From NCBI RefSeq assembly GCF_021390195.1, contig NZ_CP090003.1, positions 732,001-796,000 on the forward strand: DNA of 64,000 bases, written 5' to 3'. Each line of letters opens with the position of its first letter. Position 1 is the first letter of the stretch. The notes beneath the pieces are model-generated. The model saw only the letters and a program-made list of their open reading frames with translations. It had not been told where the DNA came from and did no database searches. Positions 15,447-24,857 of this stretch are shown one piece after another. The translations under genes and the position numbers were made by a program. Source of the stretch: Flagellimonas sp. CMM7 (lineage in GTDB: Bacteria; Bacteroidota; Bacteroidia; Flavobacteriales; Flavobacteriaceae).

Positions 15447-18400
15447 ATGGGATTGACCGGAAACAAAAAGATTACCAATCTACCAGTAAAACAAAACCAC
15501 TTTCTAAGTTTTGTTCTTCTTCTAATTATTTCAGGGTTGAACATTGTTTCAACAAATGCTCAAGTAACCGGAATAGCTAGTGGAGCTACATTTAATTGGC
15601 AAGCCCCTCAGAACAGTGTAAACGATCCTGCAGTTCTTGAGAGTATTGTTATAAACGGAAGGGTTTATAACACTTTTGTGGTTCCATCAAGTTATGATTT
15701 GGTCAGATTGGGTCCTGGAGGCCATAATGCAAATACTATTTTTCAAGATGGTACTCAAATAGTTTCCAGTAGTAGCAATACAAATTGGGATAGCGAAGCA
15801 TTGAATGCTTTTCAGTCATTAAACCTTAATCATTACTTTCAATCTAATGGCAATGGTCGAAACATTTGTGGAGATCAAAACGCCTTGGCAACTACTGATG
15901 CGCAGATTCAAAGCATATACTACAATCCTGGAATACCATCAAACCAAAATGGTGTTTTAGCAGTTACAGAAAGAAATGCCAACAATTGTATCCATATTTC
16001 AGTTTATGGATATCCATCGGGAGGTAACACGATTGAAGAGCTCGGTGCAACTTTTATTCTTCCAAACTCTGCACAATCTGGCCCGCATAATAATGAACCA
16101 CCAAGTAACGGATCTGATTATTGGTTAACAAATAAAGTAAATCAAAACAACGGAACAATAGGAATTGCATTGTTTGAATTGTCCCAACTAGCACCTGTTG
16201 GTTCTACAATTACCGAAGTCCGTTTTACTGCGGCCACTGTGGATGTAGCGGATGGTAAATTCTTTATCATGCAGGAGTATGCGGTTGATGATATTTTTGA
16301 TACGGAATTCAATACTGCTTTCAATGGAGATGTAGGAGCCAATGATAATGTTCCTGATAATTCAGCATATACATATTTACCAAGCGTAGATCCTATTAAT
16401 GGGTCCGTAGTAGTAAATCTAGACGGTACATTTACTTATACCCCAAACCCTGGCTTCGTAGGTACAGATGTATTTGAAGTCCAAGTATGTTTACCAGCAC
16501 CTAACCAAGCCGTATGTAATACATCTTCTGTCACTTTAACAGTGAATGCTGATAATTTACCAACAGCTGTAGATGACAGTTATACTATTCAAGAAGATCA
16601 AGTAAATAATGTGTTTAATGTTCTTGCAAATGATGATTTTGGATTAGATGGACCTGCAACAAGTAATGCCCTCATGATTACCAACAACCCAACCAATGGA
16701 ACAGCTACCATTAATAATAATGGTACTCCCTCCAATCAATTGGATGATTTTATAAACTATACACCTAATCCTTATTTCAACGGAAGTGATAGTTTTATAT
16801 ATCAAATTACAGATGGTAATGGGACCGTTACATCAGCTACAGTAAACATTACTGTTAATGATGGAAATAAGAATATTACGCTAACCAATACAAACACAAC
16901 TGTTTCTGAAGGTTCTGGTGTTGCTTTGGTTACAATAACTATTTATGGAAACTATCAAGTTCCTCCTACAATTACATACAGCACTAGTGATAATACTGCA
17001 AATAGTGGTCAGGATTATACAGCCATTTCAAACAATCATACCTTTTTAGGTAATGATGGAGAAGAGTTTGAAATATCAATCCCTATTATAGACGATTTGA
17101 TTATTGAAAACACAGAACTCTTTAATATTTCCGTAAGTTCATCTTCGTATAATTCTCCCGTAAATTTAAATTCTGTAGTTTCAATTTTGGATAACGATGG
17201 CAATGCCGCGAACGGGATATCAGTGTCCGACTTCAACGTCAACGAGGATGCCGGGACCGCCAACTTTACCGTTACCCTGAACGCGAACGTACAGGGCGGA
17301 TTCAATGTCGACTACGCCATAACCGATGGTACGGCCACAGCAGGGGACGACTACACCGTAGCTTCGGCCACGGGCAACATCGCATTTACTGGGAACGCAG
17401 GCGAACAGCACAACGTGTCCGTTGCCATTCTTGACGATGCACTTATCGAGAGCACCGAGGACCTGTCCTTCGCACTGTCCAACCTATCCACCAACCTTAT
17501 AAACATCATCGATGGTGCCGCTACAGGTACCATAAACGATAACGACGGCAATGCCGCGAACGGGATATCAGTGTCCGACTTCAACGTCAACGAGGATGCC
17601 GGGACCGCCAACTTTACCGTTACCCTGAACGCGAACGTACAGGGCGGATTCAATGTCGATTACGCCATTACAGATGGGTCGGCGACCGCAGGGGACGACT
17701 ACACCGTAGCTTCGGCCACGGGCAACATCGCATTTACTGGGAACGCAGGCGAACAGCACAACGTGTCCGTTGCCATTCTTGACGATGCACTTATCGAGAG
17801 CACCGAGGACCTGTCCTTCGCACTGTCCAACCTATCCACCAACCTTATAAACATCATCGACGGTGCCGCTACAGGTACCATAAACGATAACGACGGCAAT
17901 GCCTCGAACGGGATATCAGTGTCCGACTTCAACGTCAACGAGGATGCCGGGACCGCCAACTTTACCGTTACCCTGAACGCGAACGTACAGGGGGGATTCA
18001 ATGTCGATTACGCCATTACAGATGGGTCGGCGACCGCAGGGGACGACTACACCGTAGCTTCGGCCACGGGCAACATCGCATTTACTGGGAACGCAGGCGA
18101 ACAGCACAACGTGTCCGTTGCCATTCTTGACGATGCACTTATCGAGAGCACCGAGGACCTGTCCTTCGCACTGTCCAACCTATCCACCAACCTTATAAAC
18201 ATCATCGATGGTGCCGCTACAGGTACCATAAACGATAACGACGGCAATGCCGCGAACGGGGTTCAGTTTGACGTAACCAACATCGATATAGATGAAGACG
18301 CAGGAACAGTTTCTGTAGGAGTAAGTCTAAATGTAGATGTACAAAATGAGTTCACTGTTTCATTTTACACTACTGACGGAACAGCTACAAACGCATTGGA

Positions 18401-20594
18401 TTATATAGGTATTCCTCGAAATACGCAGACATTGACTTTTGGAGGAACCAACAATAACAATCAGACTATCACCGTCTCGATTATTGATGACATCATCATC
18501 GAAAACTCAGAGAATTTCCAAGTAATCCTTACTGATATTTCAACCAATTTGGTGAACATTTTAAGCAATGACACTGCAACCGTTAATATCATTGACAACG
18601 ATGGAAATGAAGGTTATCCAATCGATATTACCATAGAAGCTTGTGATGTAATTCTAGCAGCAGAAGTTATTACAGTAACTAGCACTTGTGCATCAACAGT
18701 TGATTTTGTTGAAGCCATTAGTGGTCAAAATGATGGATGTGCTGCAGAATACACCATTACAAGGACGTGGACTTTTACCGATTGTGTAAGTAATGTTAGA
18801 GAGCATGTTCAGGTTATCACTATTGAGGATACACAGGCTCCTATTTTTGTAGAAACTTTACCAGCGGATACCACAGTATCATGCGACAACGTTCCAACGG
18901 CGTCCATCTTAACTGCTTCAGACAGTTGTGATACCAATGTTGCTGTTATATTTGACGAACTGATTACGGATACGGATTCGTGTGGTTCTAACTATATAAT
19001 CACTAGAACATGGTCTGCAAGCGATTGTGCTGGTAATCCAGTGAGTCATACACAAGTAATCACTGTTGAGGACACAACGGCTCCAACTTTTGTTGAAGTG
19101 TTGCCAACTGACACAACCGTTTCTTGCGACAATGTACCTACTGCCACTATATTAACTGCTACTGACAATTGTGATCCCAATGTCGCTGTGGTATTTAACG
19201 AACAGATTACGGATAATGATTCGTGTGGTTCAAATTATACCATCACAAGAACATGGTCTGCAAGTGATTGTGCTGGTAATCCAGTTAACCACACACAGAT
19301 AATCACGGTTGAGGACACAACGGCTCCAACTTTTGTTGAAGTGTTGCCAATGGACGTAACGGTTTCTTGTGACAATGTGCCTACCGCTGCAATATTAACT
19401 GCTGCCGATAATTGTGACACTAATATCACCGTGTTATTAGATGAGCAGATTACAGATATGGATTCGTGTGGTTCAAATTATACCATCACAAGAACATGGT
19501 CTATGAGCGATTGCGCTGGCAATCCAACAACACATACTCAGGTAATCACGGTTGAGGATACAACGGCTCCAACTTTTGTGGAAGCTTTACCTCAAAGTGC
19601 AATTGTATCGTGTAATATGATTCCTGAGGCGGTGACTTTAACTGCTGTAGATAATTGTGATGCTGATGTTACTTTAAATTTTGAAGAAACTATTACAAAT
19701 GATTCAAATTGCGCAACGGGTTACACTGTTACTAGAGTTTGGACAGCAACTGATTGCGCTGGAAACCCAACTACGCATACACAAATACTAACAGTTGAGC
19801 CTACTGGTCCAATTACTGCTAGTCCATATGATGATGAAATCACCATAATATGTGGCGATGAAATTCCAATTGTTCCGGCACTTGAATTTATGGGTGGCTG
19901 TGGTGACTACCAAGTTGAGTTTAACGAAGAGACCAGTTCAACCAATGATACAGATGATTATATGATCGTTCGTACATGGGATGTTACTGACTCTTGTGGC
20001 AATACAGCCTCTTTTGAGCAAATCATTTTTGTGATGCAGCCTCAACTGGAAGAAATATTTATTGAAATCTGCGTTGAGGATGAGCCTATAGATTTAATCA
20101 ATTATTTACCAGAATCTTTTGATACTAACGGTACTTTTGAAATCATCAGTGGAAACACCAATATAATGGGAAGTACGTTCACCCCAGAAAATCTGGAGGT
20201 TGGTGAGTATCTAATTGCATACAGCTCTACTGAAGGAACTTGTAAATATTATGCCGATTTTACGATAACGGTCAATAGTGATTGTGTTCCTTGTGGAAGA
20301 GATGAGATTATTGTATCCACTGCAGTAACTGCAAACGGAGATAACATCAACGACCTGTTTACCATTACAGGTGTTGAATATTGTAACTATTCTTTTGAAC
20401 TTATGATCTTCAACAGATGGGGAGACAAGGTTTATGAATCTATGGACTATCAAAATGATTGGGGAGGTTTTGCGCCAAACAATTCTTTCGGTAATGCAGG
20501 AATGCTGCCATCTGGAACTTACTATTATATCATCAATATAAAAAATCAGGATATAAAGCCGCTTAATGGATACATCTATATAGGTGCAAACTAA
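15447..20594 (+). CDS. Giant secreted protein with Calx-beta and HYR-like repeats and a T9SS type B sorting domain
   Basis: 1715 residues. A long signal peptide (hydrophobic core FVLLLIISGLNIVSTNAQ) is followed by a unique region (about 40-370), then Ig-like segments of the VDDSYTIQED and FNVLANDD type. Next are Calx-beta domains, including three near-identical 116-residue copies (about 585-932), and four HYR-like repeats of 81 residues each with DTTAPTFVE and DCAGNP landmarks. The C-terminal 80 or so residues (TANGDNINDLFTI, MIFNRWGDKVYES, LPSGTYYYIINI) are the CHU_C/gliding-motility C-terminal domain used by T9SS type B cargo. It should be exported and displayed or released at the cell surface, probably as an adhesin. 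Genes for PorP/SprF and an OmpA-family protein follow, as is usual for SprB-like cargo. Confidence 0.9.
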   Translation: MGLTGNKKITNLPVKQNHFLSFVLLLIISGLNIVSTNAQVTGIASGATFNWQAPQNSVNDPAVLESIVINGRVYNTFVVPSSYDLVRLGPGGHNANTIFQDGTQIVSSSSNTNWDSEALNAFQSLNLNHYFQSNGNGRNICGDQNALATTDAQIQSIYYNPGIPSNQNGVLAVTERNANNCIHISVYGYPSGGNTIEELGATFILPNSAQSGPHNNEPPSNGSDYWLTNKVNQNNGTIGIALFELSQLAPVGSTITEVRFTAATVDVADGKFFIMQEYAVDDIFDTEFNTAFNGDVGANDNVPDNSAYTYLPSVDPINGSVVVNLDGTFTYTPNPGFVGTDVFEVQVCLPAPNQAVCNTSSVTLTVNADNLPTAVDDSYTIQEDQVNNVFNVLANDDFGLDGPATSNALMITNNPTNGTATINNNGTPSNQLDDFINYTPNPYFNGSDSFIYQITDGNGTVTSATVNITVNDGNKNITLTNTNTTVSEGSGVALVTITIYGNYQVPPTITYSTSDNTANSGQDYTAISNNHTFLGNDGEEFEISIPIIDDLIIENTELFNISVSSSSYNSPVNLNSVVSILDNDGNAANGISVSDFNVNEDAGTANFTVTLNANVQGGFNVDYAITDGTATAGDDYTVASATGNIAFTGNAGEQHNVSVAILDDALIESTEDLSFALSNLSTNLINIIDGAATGTINDNDGNAANGISVSDFNVNEDAGTANFTVTLNANVQGGFNVDYAITDGSATAGDDYTVASATGNIAFTGNAGEQHNVSVAILDDALIESTEDLSFALSNLSTNLINIIDGAATGTINDNDGNASNGISVSDFNVNEDAGTANFTVTLNANVQGGFNVDYAITDGSATAGDDYTVASATGNIAFTGNAGEQHNVSVAILDDALIESTEDLSFALSNLSTNLINIIDGAATGTINDNDGNAANGVQFDVTNIDIDEDAGTVSVGVSLNVDVQNEFTVSFYTTDGTATNALDYIGIPRNTQTLTFGGTNNNNQTITVSIIDDIIIENSENFQVILTDISTNLVNILSNDTATVNIIDNDGNEGYPIDITIEACDVILAAEVITVTSTCASTVDFVEAISGQNDGCAAEYTITRTWTFTDCVSNVREHVQVITIEDTQAPIFVETLPADTTVSCDNVPTASILTASDSCDTNVAVIFDELITDTDSCGSNYIITRTWSASDCAGNPVSHTQVITVEDTTAPTFVEVLPTDTTVSCDNVPTATILTATDNCDPNVAVVFNEQITDNDSCGSNYTITRTWSASDCAGNPVNHTQIITVEDTTAPTFVEVLPMDVTVSCDNVPTAAILTAADNCDTNITVLLDEQITDMDSCGSNYTITRTWSMSDCAGNPTTHTQVITVEDTTAPTFVEALPQSAIVSCNMIPEAVTLTAVDNCDADVTLNFEETITNDSNCATGYTVTRVWTATDCAGNPTTHTQILTVEPTGPITASPYDDEITIICGDEIPIVPALEFMGGCGDYQVEFNEETSSTNDTDDYMIVRTWDVTDSCGNTASFEQIIFVMQPQLEEIFIEICVEDEPIDLINYLPESFDTNGTFEIISGNTNIMGSTFTPENLEVGEYLIAYSSTEGTCKYYADFTITVNSDCVPCGRDEIIVSTAVTANGDNINDLFTITGVEYCNYSFELMIFNRWGDKVYESMDYQNDWGGFAPNNSFGNAGMLPSGTYYYIINIKNQDIKPLNGYIYIGAN
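17201..18244 (+). repeat. Three tandem 348-bp near-identical Calx-beta repeats
   Basis: Units are 17201-17548, 17549-17896 and 17897-18244, with the first 16 or so bases of a fourth before divergence. Each encodes one 116-residue Calx-beta domain. Copies 2 and 3 are almost identical. Copy 1 differs by a cluster of seven substitutions at 17312-17339, six of them silent. GC is visibly higher than outside: 34 of 60 bases at 17221-17280 against 18 of 60 at 16921-16980. Confidence 0.95.
18825..19796 (+). repeat. Four 243-bp HYR-like repeats
   Basis: Starting at the glutamate codon before DT(T/Q)AP, the motif recurs at 18825, 19068, 19311, 19554 and 19797, an exact 243-base period (81 residues). 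Unlike the Calx-beta array these copies have diverged and keep the AT-rich composition of the host, so they are an older duplication. Confidence 0.9.
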
Positions 20595-20615
20595 TTAAAA
20601 CATACTCCAGTTTAG

Positions 20616-20649
20616 AAAGGCCATCTTAATTAAGTTGGCCTTTTTTTTT
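20616..20649 (+). terminator. Terminator after the 1715-residue protein gene
   Basis: AAAGGCCA (20616-20623) pairs with TGGCCTTT (20636-20643), and the 12-base loop contains the self-complementary CTTAATTAAG. A long T-run follows. It separates the cargo gene from porP/sprF, so the latter needs its own promoter or read-through. Confidence 0.85.
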
Positions 20650-20875
20650 ATCGTTTATAGCGCAAAATCATAGACCAAAAACGCCTAAGAACAAAGCTTT
20701 TAAAAAGCATTCAACCTAGTAAAATAACAGTTCATCGAACCAAAGGTTTCAGGCCGATTTTTCAAGCTCCTTTAACGGCTATATTGCTCATTAACATTGA
20801 TTTCCATTTGCTTTGTATTTGAATTCGAATCCAATTCCAAATCTGAAAAATCAGATAAAACTTAACCAGTATAAC

Positions 20876-21784
20876 ATGAAAACATTTCACAAGTATACGC
20901 TATATCTATTTTTACTTGTAGGCTTTTATTCAAACGCACAACAATTGCCTCAGTTTACACAGTATATGTTTAATACCATCTCAGTAAATCCAGCATATGC
21001 AGGTAGTAGGGAAAGTATTAACATGACCGCTTTACATAGAAACCAGTGGGCCGGACTTGATGGTAATCCAACCACGAGTACTTTTTCATTTCATACACCT
21101 TTGAAAAATGAAAGAATAGGTTTGGGACTATCTTATATTACAGATCAATTGGGGTTTGAAGATACCAACTATGTATACGGGGATTTTTCATATACCATTC
21201 CCGTTTCTTTTGAAGCTAAACTTTCTTTTGGATTAAAAGCTGGGTTTACCAATTATAGATTACAGAACCCAGATCTTAACGATCCTTTTTTCAATGCCAA
21301 TTTCAATAGTTGGAAACCAAACTTTGGTGCAGGAGTTTATTTAAGTACAGACAGATGGTACGCTGGTATTTCATCTCCGCGAATTTTAAACACGGATTTG
21401 AATGATGGCGAATTTGTAGCCTTAGAAAGAAATAGTTACTATGCTATTGCCGGTTTGGTATTGGATTTAACACTAGACATTAAATTTCGACCTGCTGTAA
21501 TAACAAAATTCACTAACGGAGCACCTTCTACCTATGACTTAACCTCCAGCTTTTTATTTTACGAAAAAGTGTGGTTAGGTGGTTCTTATCGCTTTAATGA
21601 TGCTTCCAACTTCGGTGCTTTCTTAGATTATCAAGTTTCCAACAACATTAGAATTGGTTATGCGTATGATCTTCCAACTTCAACTATTAGACCCTACACG
21701 GGAGGCACCCATGAAGTCATTTTAGTTTTTGAACCTAGACTTTCAAAAAAGACCAACCTATATAAATCACCGAGGTATTTCTAA
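20876..21784 (+). CDS. PorP/SprF family type IX secretion outer-membrane protein
   Basis: 302 residues from ATG 20876. The signal peptide ends at SNAQ (residue 22) and is followed by QLPQFTQYMFN and NPAYAGS, the hallmark N-terminal block of the PorP/SprF family. The rest is beta-rich with a GLGLSYITDQLG-like segment and the terminal RIGYAYDLPTS region, fitting an outer-membrane barrel. SprF-type proteins are needed to deliver specific T9SS type B cargo such as SprB, so the natural partner is the 1715-residue protein upstream. A TTG at 20813 could extend the frame, but it lies at the end of a near-consensus -7 box (TTGCTTTG, 20808-20815), so ATG 20876 is chosen. Confidence 0.93.
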   Translation: MKTFHKYTLYLFLLVGFYSNAQQLPQFTQYMFNTISVNPAYAGSRESINMTALHRNQWAGLDGNPTTSTFSFHTPLKNERIGLGLSYITDQLGFEDTNYVYGDFSYTIPVSFEAKLSFGLKAGFTNYRLQNPDLNDPFFNANFNSWKPNFGAGVYLSTDRWYAGISSPRILNTDLNDGEFVALERNSYYAIAGLVLDLTLDIKFRPAVITKFTNGAPSTYDLTSSFLFYEKVWLGGSYRFNDASNFGAFLDYQVSNNIRIGYAYDLPTSTIRPYTGGTHEVILVFEPRLSKKTNLYKSPRYF

Positions 21785-21796
21785 AAAACGAGCTAT

Positions 21797-23776
21797 ATGA
21801 AATCTTCCAAAACCATTATCAACTTATTTTTAGCACTTTTTTCGGTAGCCCTGCTTACAGCACAGTCTACAACGCAAAAGAAAGCGGACCAGTTGTTCTC
21901 TAAATTTGCCTATGCCAAGGCCATTCCGGAATATGAAAAACTGGTAGTTTCTGGCAGAAATACAAACCACGCCTATCAACGTTTGGCAGAATGTTATCTA
22001 CTGTTAAGGGATTTTGAAAAGGCCCTCCCCTATTTTAAAAGATTTATAGACGACACCTCTACGCCCACAAACTTCTATTTTAAATATGCCATGGCCCTTA
22101 AAAGCTCCGGACAGGAAAAGGAGGCCTTAAAGTGGTTTAAGCAGTACAAAAAATTTCACAAAAATGATTCTAGGCTTAAACAATTCTTAAAAGATGGTAA
22201 TCTGGCATCTGTTGTTTTTAATAGCAAAGAACGGTACGAAATTGAAAAAGTTCATTTTAATACGGAGTATAGTGAATTTGGAGCTTTTGTGCATGACGGA
22301 CAACTTTACTTTAGTTCTAGCAGAAAAACTGAAGACTCCGATAATGTATATGACTGGAACAATGAATCATGGTTAGATATTTACCACATAACCGAAGGTG
22401 ATAATTATGACAAACCCAAGAAATTTAAAGGTGAAATCAATTCAAAATTCCATGAAAGTTCTATGGTTTTTTCTACTGATTATAAGAATGATACTATAAT
22501 CTATTTTACCAGAAACAATTATTTCCAAAACAAAGAAAGTTTCTACACTACAAAAGAAGATAAGAATATTGAAAAATTAAATAACCTAAAAATCTACAAG
22601 GCAGAAAAAATTAATAATGAGTGGAAGGTGACCAGAAACCTAAATATGAACGCCGACCATTATTCCTCAGGACATCCATCTGTAAATACCAACAGAACTC
22701 GATTATATTTTGCTTCAGATAAGCCTGGAGGTTTTGGGGGAACGGATATTTATTATTGCAAAATTCACCCACGAGGTGGTCTTAGCAAAGCAATAAATGC
22801 AGGACCTATAGTAAATACTCCAGGAAACGAACTATTTCCTTACGTAAATAATGAAGGACAGCTTTTCTTTTCTTCTGATGGTCATGTAGGTTTTGGTCAA
22901 TTGGATGTTTTTGCAACAATTATTGCTGAAGATGGAGCTATTAAAGACGTTATCAACTTGGGGAAACCCATAAATAGCGAAAAAGATGATTTTGGCTATT
23001 ATGCTTTGGATAATGGTGTGGATGGATATGTAAGTTCCAACAGAAAAGGAGGAAAAGGAGGAGATGATATGTATAAATTCAAATTTATACCTTCTCTAAC
23101 CTTGGAAGGGGTTGTAACGGATGCAATTAACCTGCAAGCCCTAGATAGTGTTCAAATTTCGTTGTACGATCAAAAAACAGGAGATTTAGTGAATCAAACT
23201 ATTACTGATGAAAATGGTGAGTACAAAATGTTCATCAATAGAAAACAAAACTACCTTATTGAGGCTGTTCGAAAAACACATCCTCATAAACATGTTTATT
23301 TCAATACAGCATCTACGCTTAGAACAACAAAAACAATTACAAGGGATATCCAGTTAGAGCCTATTGTTGATTTAAAGATTCTTGCAGATTTAAATAAGAT
23401 TTATTTTGATTATGGTAAAAGTGACATTAGGCCAGATGCTTCTAAAGAATTGGACAAGGTCGTTAAGGTCATGATGGAAACTTATACAGACATGGTCATT
23501 CAGCTTGAAGCACATACAGATCCAGTGGGAAGTCACGGTTATAATGATCGATTATCCGAAGCCAGAGCAAAATCAACTTATGAATATTTAATAGCCAGCG
23601 GTGTTCCAAAAAAACGTATTCTATCTTATAAGGGATACGGAAAACGTAGACTGATAAATGATTGTACGGGAAAAGAGAATTGTTCTCAAGAACAACTAGA
23701 ATTGAACCGAAGGACGGAGTTCCCTATTGTTCAGTTCAAAAAAGAAGATCGGACATCATTGGCCAAGTCAAAATAA
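21797..23776 (+). CDS. OmpA-family protein with TPR and beta-propeller (PD40-like) repeats
   Basis: 659 residues. A signal peptide (cleavage near TAQ, residue 23) is followed by TPR helices (about 30-130). Next comes a WD40/PD40-like propeller with repeated FSSSRKTEDSD, YFASDKPGGFGGTDIYY and FFSSDGHVGFGQLDVF blades, then a carboxypeptidase-regulatory-like beta domain (about 435-515). The C-terminal OmpA domain (IYFDYGKSDIRPDA, LEAHTDPVGSHGYNDRLSEARA) binds peptidoglycan. This architecture matches the OmpA-like proteins that follow porP/sprF in T9SS cargo loci, where they probably anchor the exported adhesin complex. It lies 12 bases after porP/sprF and is likely co-transcribed with it. Confidence 0.92.
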   Translation: MKSSKTIINLFLALFSVALLTAQSTTQKKADQLFSKFAYAKAIPEYEKLVVSGRNTNHAYQRLAECYLLLRDFEKALPYFKRFIDDTSTPTNFYFKYAMALKSSGQEKEALKWFKQYKKFHKNDSRLKQFLKDGNLASVVFNSKERYEIEKVHFNTEYSEFGAFVHDGQLYFSSSRKTEDSDNVYDWNNESWLDIYHITEGDNYDKPKKFKGEINSKFHESSMVFSTDYKNDTIIYFTRNNYFQNKESFYTTKEDKNIEKLNNLKIYKAEKINNEWKVTRNLNMNADHYSSGHPSVNTNRTRLYFASDKPGGFGGTDIYYCKIHPRGGLSKAINAGPIVNTPGNELFPYVNNEGQLFFSSDGHVGFGQLDVFATIIAEDGAIKDVINLGKPINSEKDDFGYYALDNGVDGYVSSNRKGGKGGDDMYKFKFIPSLTLEGVVTDAINLQALDSVQISLYDQKTGDLVNQTITDENGEYKMFINRKQNYLIEAVRKTHPHKHVYFNTASTLRTTKTITRDIQLEPIVDLKILADLNKIYFDYGKSDIRPDASKELDKVVKVMMETYTDMVIQLEAHTDPVGSHGYNDRLSEARAKSTYEYLIASGVPKKRILSYKGYGKRRLINDCTGKENCSQEQLELNRRTEFPIVQFKKEDRTSLAKSK

Positions 23777-23803
23777 AAAAGCACCCAATTGGGTGCTTTT
23801 TTT
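23775..23803. terminator. Bidirectional terminator after the OmpA-family gene
   Basis: AAAAAAGCACCC (23775-23786), loop AATT and GGGTGCTTTTTT form a perfect hairpin that overlaps the stop codon. T-tracts on both strands serve the converging mscS-like gene as well. Confidence 0.92.
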
Positions 23804-23813
23804 ATTTAAATTT

Positions 23814-24641
23814 TTAAGACTTTACCTCCACCTTTTTTGACACCACTTCTTTTATCGGTATTACAAATTTTCCTGTTTTGGTAATCAACGTGAGGGTATT
23901 GTTTTCTATAGCTTCAATAGTACCTTCATTTTTTCCAATTACAACTTTATCACCCACTGCATAGGTTCGTCTGGTATAAAAAGAACGCAACAGGTCAGTA
24001 ATAATATCTCTTGAACCCAATCCCAACCCTAAAGCAAAAGCTAAAAGGAATGAGCCCAAAATTAAAGTGATGTTATTGGTAATAATTGTGGTATCAATGC
24101 CTGCCTGATTTAAAGCTGTAATTGAAATAAAGATTACAATGATGTAAAACAGCATGTTGCTTACCAAGTTGGACCCTCCAAATTCTAAGGAATCGAACAG
24201 CTTCTTGACCGTTGTCTTAATGAAATTTCCAATGTACAAACCTATCATCATTAAAGCGAGTGCGCTGAACAACCTAGGTAGATAACGCAGAAGGTTTCCT
24301 ATTTCTGTGGAAATGATTTCCCAACTTAAAATATCCGCAGCAACGATTAAGAAGACAAGGAGCAATAACCATTTTACAAAACCGAGTATTACTTTTATGA
24401 TATCAATTTTAAAATCACCCTTTCCAAAAAGGTCCATCTCATTTATTTTATCGCTGAGTTTATCCAGTTTGGCCAATTTTAAAATTTTACCCAATACAAA
24501 AAGTACAATTTTAGTGACCAACCATCCTATCAAAAGAATGATTAGTGCACCAATAATTTTAGGCAGTGCCAATGCTACATCCCTGCCCATGGCGGCCAAA
24601 GAATCAAAGGTCAAGTTCTTCCATTCGTTAATTGTTTCCAT
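23814..24641 (-). CDS. MscS-like small mechanosensitive channel (CmpX-type)
   Basis: 275 residues with an N-terminal amphipathic region and about four membrane helices: 28-50 (LPKIIGALIILLIGWLVTKI), 80-105, 118-142 and 160-215. These lead into the pore-lining segment LAFALGLGLGSRDIITDL and a short beta domain (VGDKVVIGKNEGTIEAIENN). It ends soon after this domain and so lacks the large C-terminal cytoplasmic cage of E. coli MscS, resembling the short CmpX/TM-helix-repeat type. It probably releases solutes under osmotic downshift or membrane tension. It is the last gene of an operon with a 62-residue protein and an ECF sigma factor. Confidence 0.85.
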   Translation of the reverse strand: METINEWKNLTFDSLAAMGRDVALALPKIIGALIILLIGWLVTKIVLFVLGKILKLAKLDKLSDKINEMDLFGKGDFKIDIIKVILGFVKWLLLLVFLIVAADILSWEIISTEIGNLLRYLPRLFSALALMMIGLYIGNFIKTTVKKLFDSLEFGGSNLVSNMLFYIIVIFISITALNQAGIDTTIITNNITLILGSFLLAFALGLGLGSRDIITDLLRSFYTRRTYAVGDKVVIGKNEGTIEAIENNTLTLITKTGKFVIPIKEVVSKKVEVKS

Positions 24642-24665
24642 ATCTATAGTTTAATAGTGTTATTG

Positions 24666-24854
24666 TTAATTGTTTCCTGATGTTCTAAAAAGTTTTCGCA
24701 AGGCCGAACCAATATTGAAAGAGAACAGAGAAGCTAGGTCCATAATCAACTTTGCCGCTGCTATATCGTTCATTACTTTTTTCTTCATTCCAGGAGGCAC
24801 TTCTCTCAGTGAGGCCTCTAACTCCCTAAACGGATTTCTTTTTTGCTTTGCCAT
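24666..24854 (-). CDS. Conserved small hypothetical protein between sigma factor and channel
   Basis: 62 residues, lysine- and alanine-rich, with no signal peptide. The sequence shows an amphipathic N-terminal part (NPFRELEASLREVPPGMK) and a mildly hydrophobic helix (AAKLIMDLASLFSFNIGSAL). I recognise no domain. It starts 3 bases after the sigma-factor stop and ends 24 bases before the mscS-like start, so the three genes form one operon. Given its position it could modulate the sigma factor (a very small anti-sigma-like role) or the channel, but this is purely contextual. Confidence 0.7.
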   Translation of the reverse strand: MAKQKRNPFRELEASLREVPPGMKKKVMNDIAAAKLIMDLASLFSFNIGSALRKLFRTSGNN

Positions 24855-24857
24855 CTA

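Noticed and set aside
17036..18247. Several short minus-strand frames inside the Calx-beta repeats
   Set aside because: They repeat with the 348-base period and exist only because the repeats are GC-rich; they have no start or signal evidence.
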